From Actinomycetota bacterium (GTDB lineage: Bacteria > Actinomycetota > Actinomycetes > S36-B12): 8,820 nucleotides of DNA. Positions 1-6,997 of the stretch are shown in pieces (position 1 is the first letter of the stretch; every line of letters begins with the position of its first letter). Made by a program: the position numbers and the translations under genes. A model generated the notes under the pieces. It saw only the letters and a program-made list of their open reading frames with translations. It made no database searches and was not told the origin of the DNA. The stretch spans positions 1 through 8,820 of the forward strand of contig CANMNM010000041.1 of assembly GCA_947499275.1 (NCBI GenBank), written 5' to 3'.

Positions 1-1141
1 CGGGGGAAACCGGGTCACCATTTTGGGCAAGCCACTCAATCACGACGCCACCGTGTGGTGCGTGAATGGGAATAAGTTCGCGGGAAGTTTTTATGGATCC
101 AATGTGCACGTTGGGTTGGAGTGAATCACCTTCCGCGTAAGTGATGTCGGCTGCTGTGAAGATGCCTTTAGCTGGTGAAATCACGAGCCGCCAGGTGGGA
201 CTGGTTTCAATAGTTGACTTAACCCCGTGCTTTTCAATCAACTTCCACGCAGCCGGAAGGTCATCGGGGGTTTTGAGCGCCAGGGTCTCAACTCCGGGCA
301 TCGCCCGCTTGGCTAAGTTCGTCAGCGTTCCCGCGGGTGGGATTTCAATCATTGCGGTGACACCGAGGTCAAGCATTGTTTGCATGCAGAGGTCCCAGCG
401 AACTGGTTGTGCAACTTGGGAAACTAGGCGGCGAACAACCGCGCGACCGTCGTGGACGATTTGACCGTCGGCATTGGAAATCAAACGAATGCGAGGATCG
501 TGGGTGCTCATGGCATTGCCGATTCGGCCAAGCGTCGCGCTGGCGCTTGCCATGTGCTCGGTGTGAAATGCACCGGCCACCTCGAGGGCTCGAACTCGCG
601 CACCCTCTGGTGCTACAAATTTTTCAAGCTGCGCTTTTGTTCCTGCAACAACAATTTGACCGGCGCCATTAATGTTCGCGCAGGTCAGCCCCGCTTGGCT
701 TGCGGCAGCGATGACATCTTCTTGATTCCCGCCAAGGACCGCGGCCATACCGGTTGCGGTGACGGCGGAGGCTTTTGCCATTGCTATGCCGCGTTCGCGA
801 ACGAAGACCATTGCTTGCTCAGCAGTAAGAACACCTGCACCAACGGCCGCAGTTATTTCACCAACCGAGTGGCCAGCTCCAGCACCGATTGAGGCAAAAG
901 CTGCCGAGGGATGGGGAAACAGGCTCAGCAGGGTGACCAGTCCGGCACCAACAATGAGTGGTTGGGCAATTGCCGTGTCGCGAATAGTGTCAGCGTCGGA
1001 GGTAGTCCCATGGGCGAGTAAATCAACCCCACTCACGAGTGAGAGCCAATCAAGGCGCTCGGCGACACCGGGGACATCCAGCCAAGGGGTGAGGAAACCG
1101 GGAGTTTGAGTGCCCTGTCCGGGCGCAACGACTACAAGCAC
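1..1141 (-). CDS. fabD: Malonyl-CoA:ACP transacylase with C-terminal biotinyl-like domain (3' end cut by window)
   Basis: The protein moves malonyl groups from CoA to acyl carrier protein for type II fatty acid synthesis in the cytoplasm. The start is GTG at 1141, preceded by AAAGGTAGG; 380 codons are open to the window edge with no stop. Residues 1-306 make a full-length FabD: GQGTQ at 8-12, nucleophile motif GHSVGE at 90-95 (Ser92), Arg117, and active-site His193 in GAFHT. FabD proteins are normally about 300-320 residues. Here the frame continues into residues about 315-380, which read like a biotinyl/lipoyl carrier domain: GDSLQP at 337-342, IGSIKTSRELIPIHAPHGG at 347-365, and GDPVSP at the window edge. 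The position of the modified Lys is occupied by Arg354, so it is probably not biotinylated or lipoylated. Perhaps ten residues are missing. The FabD call is near certain; the extra domain is a pattern-based inference. Confidence 0.95.
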   Translation of the reverse strand, partial: MLVVVAPGQGTQTPGFLTPWLDVPGVAERLDWLSLVSGVDLLAHGTTSDADTIRDTAIAQPLIVGAGLVTLLSLFPHPSAAFASIGAGAGHSVGEITAAVGAGVLTAEQAMVFVRERGIAMAKASAVTATGMAAVLGGNQEDVIAAASQAGLTCANINGAGQIVVAGTKAQLEKFVAPEGARVRALEVAGAFHTEHMASASATLGRIGNAMSTHDPRIRLISNADGQIVHDGRAVVRRLVSQVAQPVRWDLCMQTMLDLGVTAMIEIPPAGTLTNLAKRAMPGVETLALKTPDDLPAAWKLIEKHGVKSTIETSPTWRLVISPAKGIFTAADITYAEGDSLQPNVHIGSIKTSRELIPIHAPHGGVVIEWLAQNGDPVSP

Positions 1142-1144
1142 GAG

Positions 1145-1153
1145 CCTACCTTT
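1145..1153 (-). promoter_or_regulatory. Ribosome binding site of fabD
   Basis: On the minus strand AAAGGTAGG lies 3 nt before the GTG at 1141, with its AAAGG core 7 nt away. It fixes the GTG as the start. The first residues after it match the usual actinobacterial FabD N-terminus (LVVVAPGQGTQTPG), and there is no start codon just upstream in frame. Confidence 0.7.
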
Positions 1154-1207
1154 GCGTAGATAACCGCTAACTCCGCGCGCCTATGCACCAAGAATTAGCC
1201 CGGATCT

Positions 1208-1224
1208 TTGTAGGAAACCTACAA
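1208..1224. promoter_or_regulatory. Perfect inverted repeat upstream of fabD, candidate operator
   Basis: TTGTAGG and CCTACAA form a perfect 7-bp inverted repeat around 3 nt. It sits in the 87-nt gap between the fasR stop (1229) and the fabD start (1141), 67-83 nt upstream of fabD, a usual place for an activator site. No T-run follows it on the minus strand, so it is a poor terminator. FasR of Streptomyces coelicolor binds upstream of the fabD operon, which makes FasR the natural candidate ligand. I do not recall its consensus, so the match is untested. Confidence 0.45.
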
Positions 1225-1228
1225 CACT

Positions 1229-2392
1229 TCAGCTGGCTTGGTTGATTCGGCCAAGGACCAGCGCCAGCCGGACGGTAAATGCATCTCGGGGATCGGTGAG
1301 ATCGTAACCAATTAAGTCACCAATCCCTTTGATTCGGTAGCGGATCGTATTTGCATGGACAAATAGAGCCCGGGCACTCGCTTCAAGGGATTGCCCGTTC
1401 TCCAAGTAACTTTCGGCGGTGTCACGCAAAGTTGGATCATTGCTGAGTGGGTTGTAGATGTTTTCGATGATCTGCGAGCGGGCGTTGTCTTCGCCCATGA
1501 GTGCCCTTTCGGCGAGGAGTTCCCCCGCGAATACCGGACGCGGAGCATGTGGCCATGCGCGTGCCGCCGCGACCCCGGACAGGCAGGTCCGGGCTGCAAC
1601 GCCCAATTCGGCCAGTCCATTGACCGATTCGGTAACAACAACGGGGCCGGGGCCAAAATAGGGGGTCATCAGGCGGTGTGATGCATGTGGGTCAAGGCCG
1701 ACTCCGCCAATAATGACCAACATCACGGGACCGTGGATCCCGGTGAGTAGGTCTAGGGAATGACTTCTGGCTGCCCGGCGCATCACGGACAGTGATTCTT
1801 GATTGTCTGAATCTGGCGGGGAACCGGCTAAGACAAGCGCCGGCCGATCCTGAGCCCAGCCAAGGGCTGCGATTCGGCTGAGAATTTCACTATCGACGTC
1901 ACTGCGAATCAGGGCATCAAGAATGAGTGCTTCAAGGCGAGCATCCCAGGCCCCCCGTGCTTCAGCCGCTCGCGCATACACTTCGGCGGCGCTAAATGCG
2001 ACCTCACGGGAGTACTGCAATGTTGCAATGCGGGCATGGGCGAGGTCTTCACCCGTCAAGAAAGTATCGAGTTGGCTTTCTACCGCATCAATTGTTGTGC
2101 GCACCAACTCAACAGTTTGTTCAAGGGAAATTACCCGAGCAAGTTCACGCGGTGCCGCCCCGAATACATCGGCGGTGAGTTTCGGCACCGTGGTTTCGGG
2201 TGACTTCGCCCAGTTGGAGTACCAGTTCATAAAGGCACCGATGCCGGCCTGAGCAACAACTGCGACCCAAGCCCGCTGATCTGCACTGAGTTCGCGGTAC
2301 CAGGGAAAAACTTCCATCCGTTTTACAGCCAGCGTTCCCAAGTCCCCTGAGGCAGCCTGCATGCGGGTAATCAAGGAATCGAGATCCTCCAT
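1229..2392 (-). CDS. fasR: PucR-type transcriptional regulator of fatty acid synthesis (FasR)
   Basis: This is a 387-residue DNA-binding regulator. The C-terminal part (about 320-378) is a PucR-type helix-turn-helix: ESYLENGQSLEASARALF, then the recognition stretch VHANTIRYRIKGIG, then a DLTDPRDAFTVRLAL tail. The remainder (about 1-310) has no cofactor motif that I recognise and presumably senses a signal, perhaps an acyl-CoA or acyl-ACP. Lying directly upstream of fabD is the arrangement of FasR in Streptomyces coelicolor and Rv2242 in Mycobacterium tuberculosis; the Streptomyces protein activates the fabD operon. The gene follows the iron transporter gene by 13 nt, so it is probably co-transcribed from the aceE side. 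The ATG at 2392 has no Shine-Dalgarno in front. A GGAGG lies inside codons 1-3 and could serve an in-frame TTG at codon 7 instead. The family call is strong; the effector is unknown. Confidence 0.9.
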   Translation of the reverse strand: MEDLDSLITRMQAASGDLGTLAVKRMEVFPWYRELSADQRAWVAVVAQAGIGAFMNWYSNWAKSPETTVPKLTADVFGAAPRELARVISLEQTVELVRTTIDAVESQLDTFLTGEDLAHARIATLQYSREVAFSAAEVYARAAEARGAWDARLEALILDALIRSDVDSEILSRIAALGWAQDRPALVLAGSPPDSDNQESLSVMRRAARSHSLDLLTGIHGPVMLVIIGGVGLDPHASHRLMTPYFGPGPVVVTESVNGLAELGVAARTCLSGVAAARAWPHAPRPVFAGELLAERALMGEDNARSQIIENIYNPLSNDPTLRDTAESYLENGQSLEASARALFVHANTIRYRIKGIGDLIGYDLTDPRDAFTVRLALVLGRINQAS

Positions 2393-2405
2393 TACAAATG
2401 GCTCA

Positions 2406-3548
2406 TTAACCTGTTGTTACACCAATAATGGAACCAACGGCGTAGGTGACCCCGGCAGCGCCAGCGCCCCACAGCAATTGACGCATGGCACTGAAGACAA
2501 TGCCGCGGCCCGAGAATTTTCCAACAAGTCCACCAACGACGCACAGTGCAATTACTGCTGCAACAATTGCGGTGTAAAAAGCTGCGGATCCTTGAAGGAA
2601 AACATAAGGAAGTACCGCAACGCTTGCCCCGATCGTAAATGCAATGAAACTCGAGATGGCGACTTTGACGGGTGAACCCAGTTCATCGGGGTTGAGTCCG
2701 AGTTCTTCACGTACCAGAGTGTCCAGAGCGGTTTTTGGGTTGGACATGATTTTGTCCGAGACCGCTTTTGCTTGGGCTCGATCGAGTCCCTTAGCGCGGT
2801 AAATAAGCTCAAGCTCTTTTGCTTCTTCTTCAGGCTTTTCCCGCAGCTCGGTAGCTTCCTTTTCGATTTCACGCATGAATAGGTCACGTTGGCTGGCCAC
2901 GCTGACGTATTCACCGGCTGACATGGAGAACGCGCCCGCAAGAAGCCCGGCGAGGCCGGCGAAAAGCACCGTACCGTTATCTAGGGAGCCATTCAAACTT
3001 GCACCGGCGAAGCCCATGACGAGCGCGGTGTTAGAAACCAACCCATCAGAGATTCCAAAGACGGCGGCGCGAACCGACCCGGAAGTATCAACTTTGTGCC
3101 AAGGCTCGTACCCTGTTGATGATTTCGCGGCCCGATATGTGATTGTGGGAATTGGAGCGCCCTGCATCATGCTGCGAAAAACTTCTGCATGCTCGCGTTC
3201 ATCAACCGGCATTGAATCGAGTGCTTCGGGTTCATCGTCGTACATGCCGGCGTTAGCGCCTTCATTTTCCTCCAGTGTTCCCAGAACACTATTCAGGCCT
3301 GTTGCGCGGGCCATGTTCACAAGTTTTTGATCCGCTGGGTCAAGCACCATTGGGGCAGGGGGAATATCGACTCCGTACTCGGCGAGCTTTTCCAACCAGT
3401 GCTCCGCATGGGCGTCTTCGATATCAGCAAGTTCAATTAATGCTTCGGCGCGATCTCCGGTAACCGTTTCTGCAAGCTGACGGTAAAGCAAAGACGCTTT
3501 GCGCTCGGCTTCTAGGTAGCGCAAAAAACGCTTGGGATCATTGCTCAT
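2406..3548 (-). CDS. VIT1/CCC1-family iron (Fe/Mn) transporter with N-terminal ferritin-like domain
   Basis: The 380-residue membrane protein probably moves Fe2+ (perhaps Mn2+) out of the cytoplasm. Residues 1-130 are a ferritin/rubrerythrin-like four-helix domain with diiron ligands in place: Glu15, the ExxH pair E44/H47, Glu93 or Glu96, and the ExxH pair E117/H120. Residues 157-380 are a VIT1/CCC1 domain. The first membrane span carries FGISDGLVSN (164-173) and the second SMSAGEYVSVASQRD (208-222). A Glu-rich cytoplasmic stretch follows (227-282, many E/K), then three more spans at about 294-316, 320-345 and 350-376. The same architecture is known as MbfA in rhizobia, an iron exporter, though here assignment is by domain only. 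Its ATG is 2 nt after the aceE stop and GGAGGG lies inside the end of aceE, so translation is probably coupled. The gene separates aceE from fasR. Confidence 0.88.
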   Translation of the reverse strand: MSNDPKRFLRYLEAERKASLLYRQLAETVTGDRAEALIELADIEDAHAEHWLEKLAEYGVDIPPAPMVLDPADQKLVNMARATGLNSVLGTLEENEGANAGMYDDEPEALDSMPVDEREHAEVFRSMMQGAPIPTITYRAAKSSTGYEPWHKVDTSGSVRAAVFGISDGLVSNTALVMGFAGASLNGSLDNGTVLFAGLAGLLAGAFSMSAGEYVSVASQRDLFMREIEKEATELREKPEEEAKELELIYRAKGLDRAQAKAVSDKIMSNPKTALDTLVREELGLNPDELGSPVKVAISSFIAFTIGASVAVLPYVFLQGSAAFYTAIVAAVIALCVVGGLVGKFSGRGIVFSAMRQLLWGAGAAGVTYAVGSIIGVTTG

Positions 3549-3550
3549 GC

Positions 3551-6283
3551 TCAGCCCGAGCCCTCCGTGTTTCCTGCTTCTGCTGCCGCAGGATCAAGTA
3601 GTTGGTATTTGTTAATCGCTTGCGCGACCATTGACTTCTCGATTTTACCCGATGCGGCGAGAGACGCGAGAGTTTGAACGGTGATGGATTCAGCGTCAAC
3701 GAGGAAGTGTCGACGAAGGGCACCTCGAGTGTCAGAGAGCCCCCACCCATCGGTGCCCAAGCTGGCAAAGTCGTTGGGGACCCATGAGGCGATTTGGTCC
3801 TGTACCGCCCGCATAAAGTCAGAAACTGCAACAACGGGACCGCTCGTGTGGGCTAACCGCTCGGTGACATAAGCCTGACGCGGCTCCTGTTCTGGGTGGA
3901 GCAGGTTGTGACGATCAACCGCGAGGCCATCACGCCGTAGTTCATTCCATGAGGTCACCGACCAAACATCTGCACTGACTCCCCAATCCTGGAGCAGCAG
4001 GTCCTGGGCCTTGAGGGCCCATGGCACCCCAACGCCACTTGCCAGAATCTGCGCTTTAGGTCCAGATCCTGCGGACTCATTGAGCAAATACATGCCTTTG
4101 AGAATCCCGTCAACATCAACGTTCTCCGGTTCGGCCGGCTGCACATATGGCTCGTTATAGATCGTGAGGTAGTAGTAGACGTTTTCTGAGTTTTCACCGT
4201 ACATTCGACGAAGACCATCTTTAATTATGTGGCCTAGTTCGTATCCGTATGCCGGGTCGTAGGAAACAACTGCGGGGTTGGTGCTCGCCAGCAGAATCGA
4301 GTGACCGTCTTCATGTTGCAGTCCCTCACCGTTAAGAGTCGTGCGTCCCGCAGTTGCGCCAAGGACAAACCCGCGCACCATTTGATCGCCTGCCGCCCAG
4401 AAAGCATCTCCTGTTCTTTGGAAACCAAACATTGAGTAGAAGACATAAACCGGGATCATGGGTTCGTCATGTGTTGAGTAAGAAGAACCCACGGCGGTGA
4501 ACGACGCGACCGAACCTGCTTCGTTGATGCCCTCATGCAAAATCTGGCCGTCAATTGCCTCTTTGTAGGAGAGCAGCAAATCACTGTCAACGGATTCGTA
4601 TTGTTGACCGTGCGGTGAATAGATCTTGGCTGTCGGGAAAAGTGAATCGATTCCGAAAGTGCGCGCTTCGTCGGGGATGATCGGAACAAAGCGAGCGCCG
4701 ATGTTTTCATCTTTGATGAGATCTTTGAAAAGTCGAACGAATGCCATGGTTGTCGCGATTGGTTGATTCCCCGACCCGCGCTTCATCACGTCGTAGACCT
4801 TGTCGCCGGGTAGCACCAATGGCCGCGACTTCTCACGGCGCTGGGGGAGTGAGCCTCCCAGTTGACGGCGTCGCTCCATCATGTACTGGAGATTCTCGTC
4901 TTTTAGCCCTGGGTTGTAATAGGGGGGCAGGTAGGGATCGGCTTCCAATTGGGCATCAGAGATGGGAATGCTTAACCGGTCACGGAAGTCTTTGAGGTCT
5001 TCCAATGACAGTTTTTTCATTTGATGGGTTGAGTTGCGCCCCTCAAAGCTTGAGCCAAGTTTCCAGCCTTTCACCGTTTTAGCAAGGACGATTGTTGGCT
5101 GGCCTTTTGTTTCCGTTGCTGACTTGTATGCCGCATACATCTTGCGGTAATCGTGGCCACCTCGGGAAAGATTCCAGATGTCATCGTCGGACCAGCCCTG
5201 AACGAGTTTGGCGGTACGTGGATCGCGACCAAAGAAGTTCTCCCGAATGTATCCACCGTCATTTGCCTTGTAAGTCTGGAAGTCACCATCATGTGTGGTG
5301 TTCATCAGGTTCACCAAGGCACCGTCACGATCAGCTGCCAGGAGTTCATCCCATTGACGACCCCACACAACCTTGAGAACATTCCAGCCAGCCCCACGGA
5401 AAAGTGATTCAAGTTCTTGAATGATCTTGCCGTTACCGCGAACTGGACCGTCAAGTCGCTGCAAGTTGCAGTTCACCACAAAGATCAGATTGTCGAGTTC
5501 TTCGCGGGCGGCGAGACTAATTGCGCCAACGGCCTCAACCTCGTCCATCTCGCCGTCACCGAGAAAAGCCCACACTTTTTGGCCCGAGGTGTCGGCAAAC
5601 CCGCGGTTCTGCAAATATTTATTAAAGCGAGCCTGGTAAATCGCATTGAGTGGACCAATCCCCATGGATACCGTGGGGAATTGCCAAAATGATGGCATGA
5701 GACGCGGATGCGGGTAGGAAGGAAGTCCGCCCCCTGGGTGGGAAAGTTCTTGGCGGAATCCATCCATCTGGGTCTCGGTGAGGCGACCCTCGATAAATGC
5801 CCTGGCATAGATGCCGGGGGATGCGTGACCCTGATAAAAAATCTGGTCGGCGCCTTCGGCGTGGTCAGGACCTTTGAAAAAGTGGTTGAAGCCAACTTCG
5901 TACAAGGTCGCCGAGCTGGCATAGCTTGAAATGTGTCCACCCACGGAGACTCCGGGGCGCTGGGCACGGTGCACCATGATTGCCGCATTCCAGCGGATCA
6001 TTGCTCGAATCCTGCGCTCCACAAATTCATCGCCGGGGAACCAGGGCTCGTTATCGGGGGCAATGGAATTTATGTAGTCGGTACTACGAAGGCTTGGTAC
6101 TCCAACGTTATTTTCCGCAGCCCGGCGAAGAAGTTCCAACATGAGAAAGCGAGCTCGGTAATTACCACCTGATTCAACCAGACCGTCAAAGGACTCGAGC
6201 CACTCTTGGGTTTCAGCCGGGTCAACGTCAACATATTGAGTGGGCAGACCACCTGCGAGAAGTGGCGAAAGGGGATTTGGCAT
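3551..6283 (-). CDS. aceE: Pyruvate dehydrogenase E1 component, homodimeric type
   Basis: AceE decarboxylates pyruvate with thiamine diphosphate and passes the acetyl group to the lipoyl domain of E2, feeding acetyl-CoA to the TCA cycle and lipid synthesis. Its 910 residues match the single-chain E1 rather than the alpha/beta type. The thiamine diphosphate motif is complete: GDGEMDE at 242-248 through NCN at 271-273. Catalytic histidines match the Escherichia coli enzyme: His117 (GGHISS), His153 (QGHASP), His420 (STHQMKK), LQHEDGH at 655-661, and the activating Glu588 in GINEAG. The ATG at 6283 has GAGAGG about 8 nt upstream. It is the first gene of the leftward run, divergent from the DUF3052 gene. 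The stop lies 2 nt before the iron transporter gene. The region upstream has a -10-like TATATT and direct repeats. No lipoyl genes are visible here, so E2 and E3 lie elsewhere. Confidence 0.98.
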   Translation of the reverse strand: MPNPLSPLLAGGLPTQYVDVDPAETQEWLESFDGLVESGGNYRARFLMLELLRRAAENNVGVPSLRSTDYINSIAPDNEPWFPGDEFVERRIRAMIRWNAAIMVHRAQRPGVSVGGHISSYASSATLYEVGFNHFFKGPDHAEGADQIFYQGHASPGIYARAFIEGRLTETQMDGFRQELSHPGGGLPSYPHPRLMPSFWQFPTVSMGIGPLNAIYQARFNKYLQNRGFADTSGQKVWAFLGDGEMDEVEAVGAISLAAREELDNLIFVVNCNLQRLDGPVRGNGKIIQELESLFRGAGWNVLKVVWGRQWDELLAADRDGALVNLMNTTHDGDFQTYKANDGGYIRENFFGRDPRTAKLVQGWSDDDIWNLSRGGHDYRKMYAAYKSATETKGQPTIVLAKTVKGWKLGSSFEGRNSTHQMKKLSLEDLKDFRDRLSIPISDAQLEADPYLPPYYNPGLKDENLQYMMERRRQLGGSLPQRREKSRPLVLPGDKVYDVMKRGSGNQPIATTMAFVRLFKDLIKDENIGARFVPIIPDEARTFGIDSLFPTAKIYSPHGQQYESVDSDLLLSYKEAIDGQILHEGINEAGSVASFTAVGSSYSTHDEPMIPVYVFYSMFGFQRTGDAFWAAGDQMVRGFVLGATAGRTTLNGEGLQHEDGHSILLASTNPAVVSYDPAYGYELGHIIKDGLRRMYGENSENVYYYLTIYNEPYVQPAEPENVDVDGILKGMYLLNESAGSGPKAQILASGVGVPWALKAQDLLLQDWGVSADVWSVTSWNELRRDGLAVDRHNLLHPEQEPRQAYVTERLAHTSGPVVAVSDFMRAVQDQIASWVPNDFASLGTDGWGLSDTRGALRRHFLVDAESITVQTLASLAASGKIEKSMVAQAINKYQLLDPAAAEAGNTEGSG

Positions 6284-6318
6284 GAGCGTTGCCTCTCAGT
6301 TCTCACCTGCAGGATCGC

Positions 6319-6341
6319 TGCGAGTGAATGTGCGAGTGAAT
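6319..6341. repeat. Direct repeat of 11 bp (12-bp period) at the aceE promoter
   Basis: On the plus strand TGCGAGTGAAT occurs twice, at 6319-6329 and 6331-6341, separated by one G. Read towards aceE this is ATTCACTCGCA twice. The right copy overlaps the proposed -10 box (6339-6344) and the rest covers the likely transcription start. That position suits a repressor that binds two adjacent sites on one face of the helix. The regulator is unknown. Confidence 0.6.
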
Positions 6342-6344
6342 ATA
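6339..6344 (-). promoter_or_regulatory. aceE: Putative -10 box of the aceE promoter
   Basis: On the minus strand TATATT, one mismatch from the consensus TATAAT, lies 56 nt upstream of the aceE ATG. This would give a 5' leader of about 50 nt with a GAGAGG ribosome site. No convincing -35 box is found 16-18 nt further upstream, so an activator may be needed or the call may be wrong. It overlaps the direct repeat at 6319-6341. Confidence 0.45.
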
Positions 6345-6412
6345 GTCGTATGGCAATTCGAGTAGTGCCCATTCTGCCGTGGCCCATATCTTACGACGGG
6401 CAGGGTTCGCCG

Positions 6413-6466
6413 GTGAACACCGTGAGCACCGTGAGCACCGTGAACTCTGTGGACACTGTGGACACT
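6413..6466. repeat. Six-unit 9-bp tandem repeat between aceE and the DUF3052 gene
   Basis: Consecutive 9-bp units start at 6413, 6422, 6431, 6440, 6449 and 6458: GTGAACACC, GTGAGCACC twice, GTGAACTCT, then GTGGACACT twice. Five of six contain GTGNNCAC, a palindromic core. The array lies about 130 nt upstream of aceE and 105 nt upstream of the DUF3052 start, inside the divergent control region. It could be a cluster of operator sites or a simple variable-number repeat. The overlapping reading frames give low-complexity peptides and are not genes. Confidence 0.8.
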
Positions 6467-6535
6467 GCGGAGTTTCGATAGACTGTCTCGGTGACCTCTA
6501 CGCAGAACAAGTTTTTAGATCTTTGCCCAATCCAC

Positions 6536-6566
6536 TTGCCAAATGCCTTCGACTTGGGTGAACTAT
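6536..6566 (+). promoter_or_regulatory. Weak promoter-like boxes before the DUF3052 gene
   Basis: TTGCCA (6536-6541) and AACTAT (6561-6566) resemble -35 and -10 boxes, but their 19-nt spacing is long. The -10-like box ends 4 nt before the GTG start and no Shine-Dalgarno is present, so the transcript may be leaderless, which is common in actinobacteria. The evidence is positional only. Confidence 0.25.
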
Positions 6567-6570
6567 CCCT

Positions 6571-6987
6571 GTGAGCGCGTCATCCCAGGCCCTGGAACGG
6601 GCCACCCGACTTTCATTTACTCCGGGCCAGATTGTGCAAGAATTAGGTTACGACACGGATTGTGACGCGGATTTGCGCGATGCCGTTGTTGAAATCATTG
6701 GTTCTGACCTAGTTGATCTGGATTTTGATGAAGTCGTCGATGCAGCCTTGTTGTGGTTCCGCGAGGACGACGGTGATCTCACCGATGCACTCGTTGATGC
6801 AATCAGCCCATTAGCCGATCAAGGGGTTGTTTGGCTTCTTACGCCGAAGCCTGGTCGCGAGGGGCATATTGAGCCGGAAGACATCACCGACGCTGCCCAG
6901 ACCGCGGGCTTACGCCAGACAAGCACCATTAGCGCTGGGGAGAATTGGCAGGGGACTCGTTTGGTGGCACCGCGCGCTAAGCGTTAG
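6571..6987 (+). CDS. DUF3052 family protein
   Basis: This is a 138-residue soluble protein of unknown function. It matches the actinobacterial DUF3052 family (Rv2239c type) along its length: TRLSFTPGQIVQELGYD at 12-28, an acidic middle (about 30-75) with WFREDDGDLTDALVDAI, PLADQGVVWLLTPKPGREG at about 80-98, and a C-terminus with AAQTAGLRQTSTIS and TRLVAPRAKR. There is no signal peptide or membrane span, and no catalytic motif that I recognise. The start is GTG at 6571 with no ribosome site, possibly leaderless. It lies 10 nt upstream of ahpE, so the two are probably one operon, as in mycobacteria. It is divergent from aceE, and that adjacency is conserved, suggesting a related role, but none is established. 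Confidence 0.9.
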   Translation: MSASSQALERATRLSFTPGQIVQELGYDTDCDADLRDAVVEIIGSDLVDLDFDEVVDAALLWFREDDGDLTDALVDAISPLADQGVVWLLTPKPGREGHIEPEDITDAAQTAGLRQTSTISAGENWQGTRLVAPRAKR

Positions 6988-6997
6988 TGTTCAAGTC

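Noticed and set aside
141..1109. Four plus-strand open frames opposite fabD
   Set aside because: They lie antisense to a well-conserved FabD whose catalytic motifs are in the other strand, and their peptides resemble no family I know.
1207..1225. Inverted repeat as a terminator for fasR
   Set aside because: The 7-bp stem has no T-run after it on the minus strand, and an operator fits better in front of fabD.
1142..1228. tRNA or small RNA in the fasR-fabD gap
   Set aside because: I see no cloverleaf or T-loop consensus; the only structure is the short inverted repeat.
6413..6466. CRISPR array
   Set aside because: Units are 9 bp with no spacers and no cas genes are near.
6526..6559. CCCAA/TTGGG inverted pair before the DUF3052 gene
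   Set aside because: The arms are 5 bp and 24 nt apart, so chance is likely.
6206..6561. Plus-strand open frames across the aceE promoter region
   Set aside because: Their peptides come from the 9-bp repeat (runs such as EHREHREH) and from aceE antisense; there is no ribosome site or family likeness.
6827..6997. Longer ahpE start giving a 210-residue protein
   Set aside because: It would overlap the conserved DUF3052 gene by 160 nt, and the added residues are not peroxiredoxin-like; the 153-residue form matches the family length.
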